The translations under genes were made by a program, and so were the position numbers. A stretch of DNA of 60,180 nucleotides, from positions 1,412,249 through 1,472,428 of the forward strand of contig NZ_DS989915.1 of assembly GCF_000155615.1 (NCBI RefSeq), in the 5' to 3' direction. Position 1 is the first letter of the stretch. Every line of letters starts with the position of its first letter. Below, piece by piece: positions 38,701 through 44,998 of this stretch. Below the pieces are notes generated by a model. That model made no database searches. It saw only the letters and a program-made list of their open reading frames with translations, and was not told the DNA's origin. The stretch comes from Alcanivorax sp. DG881. GTDB lineage: Bacteria > Pseudomonadota > Gammaproteobacteria > Pseudomonadales > Alcanivoracaceae.

Positions 38701-41700
38701 CATCCGCCAGACCACTGAGGTCCGCCGGGTCCGCCGACCAGGACAGGTCGCCCTGTACCTGGGCCGTGGTGGTGACCGTGGTCACCCCATCAGTGATTTC
38801 CACCTGAACGGTACGGCCAGGCTCCACATCGGTCACGGTGCCGTTAACCACCGTGGCCAGCGATTCATCCGCGTTGATCACATCGCCTTGGTCCAGGGAG
38901 ATGACCGTAATAACGGCATTGGGGTCGTGCTCAATGGTGGCGGTCGCGCTGGCCGGGTTACCGGCGTTGTCCACGGTGTCTGCGGTCAGGGTGAGCGTGC
39001 CCGGCGCCAGACTGCTCAGGTCCTCGGTGGTGGACCAGGTGCCATCGCCCTGCACCTGGGTGACAAAGGTAAGCTGCCCGCCCTGGGTATCGGTGACCGT
39101 CAGGTTCACGTCGTCCCCGGCCTCCACATTACTCACCGTGCCGGACAGCACGGTGGCGTCATCTTCCGCGTCATTGAGAATGCCGGTGTTGCCTTCGAAT
39201 ACCTGCGCATCTTCAAAGCGGGCAGTGATGGTGGCCTCGGTATCCTTGTCGAAGGTGAAGGTCTGGGTCGCTTCATTACCGGCGATGTCGGTACCGGTGA
39301 GCGTCATGGTCAGCTCACCGTCGGCCAGGGTCGTCAGGTCCACGCCATCCAGGGCCCAGTTATTCACGCCGTCCAGGCTCTGGTCACCATTGACCGTGAC
39401 CGTGGTGGTCACGCTGTTGCCGCTCTGGTCGGTAATCTCCACATCCAGAACCCGGCCACCCTCAATACCGGTGACTGTGCCGGACAGGTCCACCCCGGCG
39501 GCGACTTCAGCGGCATTCAGCACGCCATCGTCCAGTGCCGGGCTGGCCAGATCAGCATTGATGCTGGCCACCGGATCGTAGATGAAGTTGTCTGTGGCCG
39601 TGGCGGTGTTACCGGCCTGGTCGGTGACCGTGGCGGTGAGGGTCAACTCGCCCAGCTGCAGGGACGACAGGTCCACATCCGCTGCCGACCACAACTCACC
39701 GCTCACCGTTACGCCCGGCACGTTCACCGTATTGCCGAATGCGTCTTCCACGGTGACGGTCACCGTCTGGCCGTCTTCCACCAGCGGCGCCGTGCCCTGC
39801 AGGGTCACGGTGGGGAATTCCGTGGCGTTGTAGTAACCGCCCACGCCGTCCGGCACCTGTTCGTCCACGAATTCGGCGGTGATTTCCGCCTGGGTATCCT
39901 TGGTAAAGGTAGCCGTCTGGGTGGCCGGGTTGCCGGCTTCGTCGGTGGTGCTGGCTTGCAGCGTCAGCGAGCCATCATCCAGCCCGGACAGATCCACGTC
40001 AGCCAGCAGCCAGGTGCCATCTGCCGCAATGGTGGCGGTGCCTTCGACACTATTGCCGCCGCTGTCGGAAATCGTGATGGCCACATCCCGGCCGCTTTCC
40101 ACGTCGAACACGGAACCGGTGAAATCCACGTCACCCTGTTCCGCCGTGTTGATGCTGTTACCGGCATCGGACGCGATGTCCGCCACCAGCTGCGCCACCG
40201 GATCGTACTCGATGGTGTCGCTGGCGGTGGCCTCATTGCCGGCCACGTCCTGAGCCACTACTGCCAGCACCAGCGCCCCTTGCGCCAGCGAGGACAGATT
40301 GGCACCGCTGACTTGCCAGGCACCGCCGGTGACGGTGGCCGAGAAGGTCAGGGTGTCATCGTTGATATCGGTAATGGTGATGTCGACAGTCTGGCCGTCT
40401 TCGATACCGGTGACCGTACCGCCGAAGCTGGCGCTCTGCCCTTCCACCGCGTTCAGGTAGCCGGTGATGCCCTCAGGCTGCTGGGGGTCGTCGTACAGCG
40501 CGGTGATTTCCGCACTGGTGTCCTTGAGCACCGTATCGGTAATGCTGGCCGGGTTACCGGCCTGGTCCACGGTGTCGGCGGTGAGCGTCAGGTCGCCATC
40601 ATTAAGACTGCTCAGATCTGCGTTAGGCACGGACCAATTGCCGGCGGCATCCAGCGTTGCCTGAAACGTCAGATCCGAGTTCACCCCATCGCTGACGGTG
40701 ATATCCACCACCGCGCCGGGCTGCACGAATTCGAAGCTGCCGGAAAGAATCGTGTCCGGGGACTCATCGTTGTTGAGCACATCATCGGCCCCGGTGTCGG
40801 CGGTAATGCTGATACCGTTGGCCAGGGTGTCTTTCAGGAAAGTGTCGGTGCGGGAGGCATCGTTGCCGGCAATATCGGTACCGGTCAGGGTCACCGTCAG
40901 GGTGCCGTCTTCCAGGGCAGACAGGTCCGCGTTGGCCAGCGTCCAGCTGCCATCGGCGGCAATGGTCACCGTATCCGTAAAGGTACCGCCAAGGCTGTCC
41001 TCGATGAGGACATCCAGCGTGCGTCCGGGCTCGATATCGGTGACGGTACCGGATAATTCCACGCCCGCCGCCACTTCGGCGGCATTGACGGTATCGTCGC
41101 CAGGCTGCGGCACTGAAAACGCCGGGCTGGTGATGTCATCATTGATGATCGCCACCGGATCATAAATGAAGGTATCGGTGGCAGTGGCCGTGTTTCCCGC
41201 CTGGTCAGTCACCGTGGCAGTGAGCGTAATATCGCCCTGCTGCAAGGCCGACAGATCCACATCCGGTGCCGACCAGGTTTCGCCACTGACGGTGACACCC
41301 GGCACATTCACCACATTGCCGAATGCGTCTTCCACGGTGACGGTAACCGTCTGGCCGTCTTCCACCAGCGGCGCCGTGCCCTGCAGGGTGACGGTGGGGA
41401 ATTCCGTGGCGTTGTAGTAACCGCCCACGCCGTCCGGCACCTGTTCGTCCACGAACTCGGCGGTGATTTCCGCCTGGGTATCCTTCACGAAGGTAGCGGT
41501 CTGGGTGGCCGGGTTGCCGGCTTCATCGGTGGTATCAGCAGTGAGAGTCAGGGTGCCTTCATCCAGGCCGCTGACGTCCACATCTGCCAGCAACCAGGTG
41601 CCATCCGCCGCGATGGTGGCGGTGCCGGTCACCGTATTGCCACCGCTATCCTCGATGCTGATGGCCACATCCCGGCCGCTTTCCACATCGAAAACCGAGC

Positions 41701-44632
41701 CGGTGAAATCCACCTCACCCTGTTCCGCCGCATTGATACTGGTTCCTGCATCAGCGGCAATATCCGCCACCAGCTGCGCCACCGGATCATATTCAATCAC
41801 GTCGCTGGCGGTGGCCTCGTTGCCCGCCGTGTCAGACGCAACCACGGTCAGTGTCAGGTCGCCTTGCGCCAGCGAGGACAGGTCTTCACCGTTCACCTGC
41901 CAGGCGCCACCAGTGACAGTGGCCGAGAACGTCAGAGTGTCATCGTTGATATCGGTAATGGTGATAGCGACGACCCGCCCGTCTTCGATGCCGGTAACGG
42001 TACCTCCGAAGCTGGCGCTCTGGCCTTCCACCGCGTTCAGGTAACCGGTAATGCCTTCCGGCTGCTGCAGATCGTCGTAGAGTGCGGTGATCTCTGCACT
42101 GGTGTCTTTAACGACCGTGTCGGTAATAGACGCCGGGTTGCCCGCCTGATCCACAGTCTCGGCGGTCAGCGTCAGGTCGCCGTCATTGAGGCCACTCAGA
42201 TCCACATTGGGCACGGACCAGTTGCCGCTGGCATCCAGGGTCGCCTGAAACGTCAGCGCCGGGTTCACCCCATCGCCAACGGTGATATCCACCACCGCGC
42301 CTTCCTGTACGAAGTCGAAACTACCGGACAGGACGGTGTCGGGGGCTTCCTGGTTATTCAGTACCGCATCGGCGCCGGTATCAGCCGTGATGCTGATACC
42401 ATTGGCCAAAGTGTCTTTCAGGAAATTGGTGATCTGGGTCGCTTCGTTGCCCGCGATATCGGTGCCGGTGAGCGTCAGGGTCAGCGGGCCATCCTGGAGC
42501 GTGGAAAGGTCAGCGCCGGTGAGACTCCAGCTACCATCAGCGGCAATGGTGACGGTATCGGCAACACTGCCACCGGCCCCATCCTCAATCAGCACATCCA
42601 GTGTGCGACCGGCTTCGATATCGGTGACCGTACCGGAAAAATCCACACCCGACGCCACTTCGGCGGCATTGACGGTGTTGTCATTCACCACCGGCACAGA
42701 AAACGCCGGGCTGGTCACATCATCGTTGATGATGGCAATGGGGTCATAAATAAAGCTGTCTACCCCAAACGCCGGGTTACCGGCAAAATCCGTGGTGCTG
42801 GCCAGCACAAAAATCTGGCCCGGTTCCAGGCCGGACAGATCAACGTTATCCGCCTGCCAGGTATTGCCCGAAATCGTGACCCCGCTCACTACCACCACGT
42901 TGCCGAGAATGTCGCGAACCTGGATATCCACCGGAAGCCCGTCACTGATGAAGTTGGCACTCCCCTGCAGGGTCACCCCATCGGAGGCCTCATCGGCATT
43001 GTAGTAGCCGCCGACACCATCCGGGGTCTGCTCATCGACGAACTCGGCGGTCAGGTCGTTAAGGGTATCCTTGAAATAAAAGGTCTCACGGGTGGCTTCG
43101 TTACCGGCCAGATCCGTGGTGGTCACCGATAACGTCAGCAGGCCCTCCTCCAGCCCGGTCACATCTACACCGGTGAGAGACCAGCTGCCATCAGACTGCA
43201 CCGTTGCGGAACCGCTGGCACTGTTGCCGTTGCCGTCCTCGATGACGATGTCCAGCTCACGGCCGGGTTCCACGTCGTTGACCCGGCCATTGAAGTCCAC
43301 GTCGGCGACTTCAGCGGCATTCAGAATGCGTCCCACATCGGACGTAATCGGACGCGGAATTTCGGCGACGGGATCGTAAATAATGGTGTCGCTGGCGGTC
43401 GCCGGGTTGCCGGCCACGTCTTCCACGCTGGCTTCCAGCGTCAGCTCACCAGGCGCCAGTGAAGACAGGTCCTGATTGTCGAGCTGCCAGGCGCCACCGC
43501 TGACCTGGGCAGTAAAGGTAAGACTGTCGCCGGCTTCATCAGTGATGACCAGAGTCACCGTCTGGCCATCTTCAACCTCCGTGACCGTGCCGGTGAAACC
43601 GGCCATCTGGCCTTCCGCGGCATTCAAATAACCGCCCACGCCATCCGGCTGCACCGCATCGACAAACTCGGCGGTGATGGCCGCCTGGGTATCCAGGTCC
43701 ACGGTATCGGTGATGGTCGCCGGGTTGCCGGCCTGGTCCACGGTGCTGGCGGTGAGGGTTAGCGTACCGTCGTCGAACACGTCCAGATCCACGTCGGGGA
43801 TCGACCAGTTGCCACTGGCATCCAGCGTGGCGGTCAATACCAGATCCGCGTGCCCGGCGCCGCTGACAGTCACCTCCACGTCGGCTCCCGCCTGCACATC
43901 GGCAAAGGTACCGCTAAGGGTGTTATCCACCGCTTCCACCGCATTGACCACATCATCAGTGCCGGTGGCGGCTTCCACATCCACACCACTGGCCAGCGTA
44001 TCCTTGATGCTGTCGTCGGTGCCGGTAACCCGGTTGCCGTAAGGGTCCTGATAGGTAGCGACCACGGTGAGCGGCCCTTCCGCCAGTGAACTCAGGTCTG
44101 CATCGGGCACCGAGAAGCGGCCATCCTGCACCACGGCCGTAAAGGTGACAGAACCGCCCTGGCCATCCAGAACGATCACATTCACCACGGTGTCATCGAG
44201 AATATCGGTGGTGGTGCCCACCAGATCCACCGCATCCTGCTCAAAACGGTTTACGTAACCATCGCCGCCATCCTGAATCTGGATACTGATAGCGGCATCA
44301 TTGGGGAGCAGGTCCGGGGGCGGACCCTGCCTGGTATCACGGGAATGGTCCCCGGCATCGACCACGCCACGGGTCTGGTACCCGGAAGCCGGGATATCAC
44401 CTGCACCATCACGGGAAACATTGGTGAAGAAAGACGCCAGTGAGGACTGGCTTGAAGAGGACGCCAGATCGGCTTCCGGGCTGCTGCTCTCCGGAAATTC
44501 CAGCAAGGGGACATCGGGAAGAACCGCTTCTCCAGGTTCCAACGGAACCAGAGAACCATCCTCCATCAACTTCCATACGACCCCATTCAGGTTCAAATAC
44601 GCCTGAATAGCCACTGCACTTCCTTCTGCCAT
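29798..44632 (-). CDS. Giant type I-secreted RTX/Ig-like adhesin (LapA-like)
   Basis: Surface adhesin of 4,944 residues in one uninterrupted frame, likely used for biofilm formation or attachment to surfaces or oil. N-terminus (1-100): a short retention-like segment (GVVWKLMEDGSLVPLEPGEAV) and a Ser/Pro-rich linker. About 111-2421: roughly 22 Ig-like modules of about 105 residues with the recurring DLSxLxDGxLTLT and DxAGNxA motifs. The first 15 are arranged as three copies of a five-module block. About 2550-3370: VCBS-like segments around four T1SS-143 repeats of about 150 residues. About 3370-4700: modules with DxDGSExL. About 4818-4838: RTX nonapeptides (GGDGDDTLTGGAGADSF), then a C-terminal type I secretion signal. 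It is highly acidic, and I noticed no cysteine. Confidence 0.95.
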   Translation of the reverse strand: MAEGSAVAIQAYLNLNGVVWKLMEDGSLVPLEPGEAVLPDVPLLEFPESSSPEADLASSSSQSSLASFFTNVSRDGAGDIPASGYQTRGVVDAGDHSRDTRQGPPPDLLPNDAAISIQIQDGGDGYVNRFEQDAVDLVGTTTDILDDTVVNVIVLDGQGGSVTFTAVVQDGRFSVPDADLSSLAEGPLTVVATYQDPYGNRVTGTDDSIKDTLASGVDVEAATGTDDVVNAVEAVDNTLSGTFADVQAGADVEVTVSGAGHADLVLTATLDASGNWSIPDVDLDVFDDGTLTLTASTVDQAGNPATITDTVDLDTQAAITAEFVDAVQPDGVGGYLNAAEGQMAGFTGTVTEVEDGQTVTLVITDEAGDSLTFTAQVSGGAWQLDNQDLSSLAPGELTLEASVEDVAGNPATASDTIIYDPVAEIPRPITSDVGRILNAAEVADVDFNGRVNDVEPGRELDIVIEDGNGNSASGSATVQSDGSWSLTGVDVTGLEEGLLTLSVTTTDLAGNEATRETFYFKDTLNDLTAEFVDEQTPDGVGGYYNADEASDGVTLQGSANFISDGLPVDIQVRDILGNVVVVSGVTISGNTWQADNVDLSGLEPGQIFVLASTTDFAGNPAFGVDSFIYDPIAIINDDVTSPAFSVPVVNDNTVNAAEVASGVDFSGTVTDIEAGRTLDVLIEDGAGGSVADTVTIAADGSWSLTGADLSTLQDGPLTLTLTGTDIAGNEATQITNFLKDTLANGISITADTGADAVLNNQEAPDTVLSGSFDFVQEGAVVDITVGDGVNPALTFQATLDASGNWSVPNVDLSGLNDGDLTLTAETVDQAGNPASITDTVVKDTSAEITALYDDLQQPEGITGYLNAVEGQSASFGGTVTGIEDGRVVAITITDINDDTLTFSATVTGGAWQVNGEDLSSLAQGDLTLTVVASDTAGNEATASDVIEYDPVAQLVADIAADAGTSINAAEQGEVDFTGSVFDVESGRDVAISIEDSGGNTVTGTATIAADGTWLLADVDVSGLDEGTLTLTADTTDEAGNPATQTATFVKDTQAEITAEFVDEQVPDGVGGYYNATEFPTVTLQGTAPLVEDGQTVTVTVEDAFGNVVNVPGVTVSGETWSAPDVDLSALQQGDITLTATVTDQAGNTATATDTFIYDPVAIINDDITSPAFSVPQPGDDTVNAAEVAAGVELSGTVTDIEPGRTLDVLIEDSLGGTFTDTVTIAADGSWTLANADLSALEDGTLTVTLTGTDIAGNDASRTDTFLKDTLANGISITADTGADDVLNNDESPDTILSGSFEFVQPGAVVDITVSDGVNSDLTFQATLDAAGNWSVPNADLSSLNDGDLTLTADTVDQAGNPASITDTVLKDTSAEITALYDDPQQPEGITGYLNAVEGQSASFGGTVTGIEDGQTVDITITDINDDTLTFSATVTGGAWQVSGANLSSLAQGALVLAVVAQDVAGNEATASDTIEYDPVAQLVADIASDAGNSINTAEQGDVDFTGSVFDVESGRDVAITISDSGGNSVEGTATIAADGTWLLADVDLSGLDDGSLTLQASTTDEAGNPATQTATFTKDTQAEITAEFVDEQVPDGVGGYYNATEFPTVTLQGTAPLVEDGQTVTVTVEDAFGNTVNVPGVTVSGELWSAADVDLSSLQLGELTLTATVTDQAGNTATATDNFIYDPVASINADLASPALDDGVLNAAEVAAGVDLSGTVTGIEGGRVLDVEITDQSGNSVTTTVTVNGDQSLDGVNNWALDGVDLTTLADGELTMTLTGTDIAGNEATQTFTFDKDTEATITARFEDAQVFEGNTGILNDAEDDATVLSGTVSNVEAGDDVNLTVTDTQGGQLTFVTQVQGDGTWSTTEDLSSLAPGTLTLTADTVDNAGNPASATATIEHDPNAVITVISLDQGDVINADESLATVVNGTVTDVEPGRTVQVEITDGVTTVTTTAQVQGDLSWSADPADLSGLADGPITINVSVFDNAGNEATNSYPATKDATAEITVMFEDDFINDGFGGYLNADEDDTTTVSGTVTDVEDGQTVEVVITDSAGIEVTGSAMVAGGAWSLDNLDLSGLEEGPLTVSATVTDQAGNPVSASDDIIHDTLASIDDTVQVSAGVVINAAEATSVTLSGTTAEIEQGRPLEVTLNDGTSTLTFNTTVASDGSWTLTNLDLSSLDDGTLTVTLNSDDRAGNPATASDTVDKDTLAQVTVEFLDDADTTLGPNGEIVYNAAGVSEVQLQGTVTGVEDGQTVSIVLTDSAGNQITVPDATVSGGTWSAGPVDLTGFVDGGLTAQVSTEDQAGNPATASTQADIDLGVFIDIDTGPDGLPLTPFLLRAVDELTGTTDAEDGQIVTVTLSDGTTTNTFTGTVSGGAWTVPVDASGLSLQTQWTLNAQVTDLAGNTTADSTPTLIEPEAVVLSETQLETGGIDQDSGDIRIQEADEVTFSATQDSLAAMTSESSAVTVVVAPDGQSLSVIRDSDGQTVMTLALNAAGDSVNASLLLPVDQRPALDKSLFQVAINATQNDADGTSETIAANIQLVVNDSSPFAEDDTAEVIEDTSAGGNLFDNDTGLEAPFTLDVITLDGVDYAVALNSPAVVNTDKGALTVYQDGSWTLDAARNLDHQVVQELAFSYTGSDGDGDSSSADVLITIKDGAAGVAISDNGMITEAVITQLNQPATTVTIEAGSDDLVADTARFYNDAGQQESLLNDLGLTSLGQPLSYQVAADGSSITAMAGGVVVFVATLDAVAQANGDLTIGLEMDLRRPLDHLNSDQLNLPFAIIATDTDGTDVDPGLFQLEIDDGQNPILNESTSVALDEDSLDGQPSISAQGTVDVAVGSDRIESLGFAAGSSQPGLSSGGEPLQYQLSADGQTLTAYTDDVNNPVFVATLLDPVAGEADSTINYDFTLYQALDQLDSNGNRQDPLPVPLRLRTEDSDGDVVNLNLGIEISDADDPAAVIIDTLDVSELPAKNGSHLTGTDSVDVDITASEDPVVEVAFQVGNGTNVMDAGGQPVTQNGVQLQWYVANNQTLEARVNGQTVLRFTLPSDVEIASGSSGTVPLDLEILGPVDHLDSDLMSLTIPVAAIDADGSMALADVAVDIADGRDPTVHPAPPGVLDEDGLENGATPEGTSSVEVQAGSDQVVATTVAMTSVVTSGGLAVTLAASANANGWWVATTSAGDAVFQVRVETDGSASMQLLGPLDHPEGDNTRDSINVSFDVSVTDADNDVSGDSHLTFHVADDVPEGATLERTITEGDDIAGNLLADANTVGADGGLLTQVTYRGVDYTFDAQDPVTIILTDVTDNQYGVMTLHSDGNFTVDTDDVFNIGGAFDTDTMQAVVTDGDGDTANLDLTLNVRDADGTLVVQPVEGDEDTALTVDLRADPGDLDQGDTITRITFDNAALEGGTLMLDGQPLPVDGSGNPYLDQSSLVPDGSGAVIPDGVLTFTPALNSSLQTLDPQLDMTVDVSLSDGSTREFTESEPITVHSVADAPLWDTPASEVALHEDDPATAVNISAELFDTDGSETLSYRLDSFDDELILELNGSVLSAGATLSGADFANLTVRAEDGVAGNYQFDVTAISTEQENGDTAETAHTVNVAVTPVADPPNLRPTGTLNELEDAQIDVSRLVSASLNDVDGSESLQLRLDVPEGWSVIGQNGAVVSNPQTGRYLADMADVEAGNVLLIPKEDISSVSVPGGLFQVNLTAVATESTQDGLDPDPETATSNTATVNIKLTGVVDDPQFTPDQDGAWTWNGDVDNSVLTGTLDEDSLLSLSFMLGSSDDDGSERSDLVIGNLNPNVDLVDVNGDPIALQVVGENGDGLIYQVSASQLANIYLRPQADFSGAEPAFTIRQVISEPDGDSESFSHDVMLDNLPVVDTQDGENIVSSGVEDEVVTLNLLPNLLDSDGSETLTELVITGQGAGQLMFDGETISVPPGGLDLGQLASDEGLTLMELANSGRLTWRPPEDASGTFSVPVTYQITDTSETGETAVADYTGNLQVDVSAQVDVDGEDLPDLTRLEGPDAVLTNDGSGLDLSGSVLFVEDDIDGSETLDYIVIRMPAADGWFVEHPDGAVHDGNGNWLIPAAGLTSDTAVENGLDLLAGVTIYSETATGVETILVQARALDGSDAEMISAEVDVEFTGGAAGTAQAVDSIQDSIIDGQEGETVDTAGHLNTGAAGDANDQVSFRVDAADLPPGASLAGTDIRVLHGSDGKTVVEYVFTQATLNDLTVVGIDEDIAGVISIPVTSVSTDPSGDTVTTQDSLDIELAPVVDEVNEIPGISGLEDVATSLDVDLDALLADRSTDGAEGLESVQSITFLALPEGSFVDPEGLLADNGDGTFTLSDPSRISDIYFLPPQHLSGTFNVNMELTILDEVSGALTVVSNTDTQTVPGSIEIEIEPVTDPGTVTAADITGAEDSDIPLGDLQAELVDQDGSETLTVVLQGVPKDAVILVDGVPVANNGPDGGSLFGEPTFQWSLPQADLANAVIRPPANFSGDIPLTLQAVTLETGTNDVRTASQDFTVFVNPVGDGVEFNGADVSASGQEGDDVTIEVNAKTLEPDYVTDGHPRDGNEGMVLTVQVADTSQATALLGLQGIRVGERTVSFQQVGGVTVAIMALSAAELADGRVLDSFELLTGQLAFGNLDLNIRIASTDQAVVNGETVNAISPPQLQQVSVQLTALPDAPDVDLGFDNFYVEAGAGDVPLAIDMEALNPAPGEEATLIVEGVPDNIQLSAGTQVDGHWEVPADQVPGLALVNPGTVSDFTLTVYGRSELDGEAAEGDPQTLDVSVHGAGATVITGTAQNDWIAGGDGDDTLTGGAGADSFVFRQADLLGAGNDASDTITDFSVTDNDRLDLSDLLAGTPATNGTELDAVIDIQDNGTSVVFTISPDGQAVSQVVTLDNTSETELFGGDVSGLTEAEMLQQLLDNQVLIT
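39566..41149 (-). repeat. Adhesin higher-order repeat, copy 3 (five Ig-like modules)
   Basis: 1,584 bases encoding residues 1162-1689, from IINDDITSPAFSVP to the next FIYDPVA. It is closely similar to copy 2 at a fixed offset of 1,584 bases. For example 39781-39901 and 41365-41485 differ at only 2 of 121 positions. Confidence 0.9.
41150..42733 (-). repeat. Adhesin higher-order repeat, copy 2 (five Ig-like modules)
   Basis: 1,584 bases encoding residues 634-1161, from IINDDVTSPAFSVP to FIYDPVA. The same order of five distinguishable Ig-like module types occurs as in copies 1 and 3. Confidence 0.9.
42734..44300 (-). repeat. Adhesin higher-order repeat, copy 1 (divergent)
   Basis: The N-terminal block of about 1.57 kb encodes roughly residues 111-633 and carries the same five module types in the same order as copies 2 and 3 (for example DTLASGVDVEAATG matches DTLANGISITADTG). 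It is clearly more diverged. The upper boundary is approximate. Confidence 0.75.
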
Positions 44633-44998
44633 GGCCCTACCCTTTATTGTGGTGACGTCATTGCATTATTCACGCATGAATTCAGTTCTGCCAGTGATGT
44701 CAGCCTTAACATCGTGCATAAATTGTTGCGCAACAACAGCAACCTGGTATCAAATCCAGCAGCCCGTCGACTCTGTCACAACGCCCCAGTTTCTGGTTGA
44801 ATACCGTCCCTTTCTGGCAGAAACCACCCGGCCTGTCTACACTACTATTGCTGCTGTGCCGGAAGAGTTTTTCTGAACCTGTTCGACGGGGCACACGTCC
44901 AGCCACGCCGTTTTTTGTTATCCGCCCACTTAACCGTTGCGCGCGAACGCCTGGCCAGGATTCGGCAGGGCGATTGAGATCACTTAACAGACCCTTAT
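44633..44998. promoter_or_regulatory. 366-base divergent control region, adhesin operon / dnaG
   Basis: No gene is visible. The region must carry the adhesin operon promoter (minus) and probably a dnaG promoter (plus), because rpsU is no longer upstream. Notable sites are the perfect 14-base palindrome at 44723-44736 and a TGACGTCA palindrome at 44653-44660. I found no convincing -35/-10 pair on either strand. Confidence 0.5.
44723..44736. promoter_or_regulatory. Perfect 14-base palindrome, candidate operator
   Basis: TTGTTGCGCAACAA lies about 90 bases upstream of the adhesin start. The length and symmetry suit a dimeric regulator, but I cannot name one from the sequence. Confidence 0.45.

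Noticed and set aside
36305-41056. Very long plus-strand open frames (over 700 codons) opposite the adhesin
   Set aside because: They are antisense to a coherent type I secretion adhesin, change with its repeats, have no recognisable domains, and are explained by GC-rich codon bias in a repetitive gene.
44240-44320. LapG dialanine cleavage site in the adhesin linker
   Set aside because: The only Ala-Ala (NDAAIS) lacks the following Gly and sits at the edge of the first Ig-like module.
29798-44632. CRISPR array or satellite DNA in the repetitive 15-kb region
   Set aside because: The repeats are in one frame without stops and encode Ig-like and T1SS-143 modules; there are no uniform short repeats with unique spacers.
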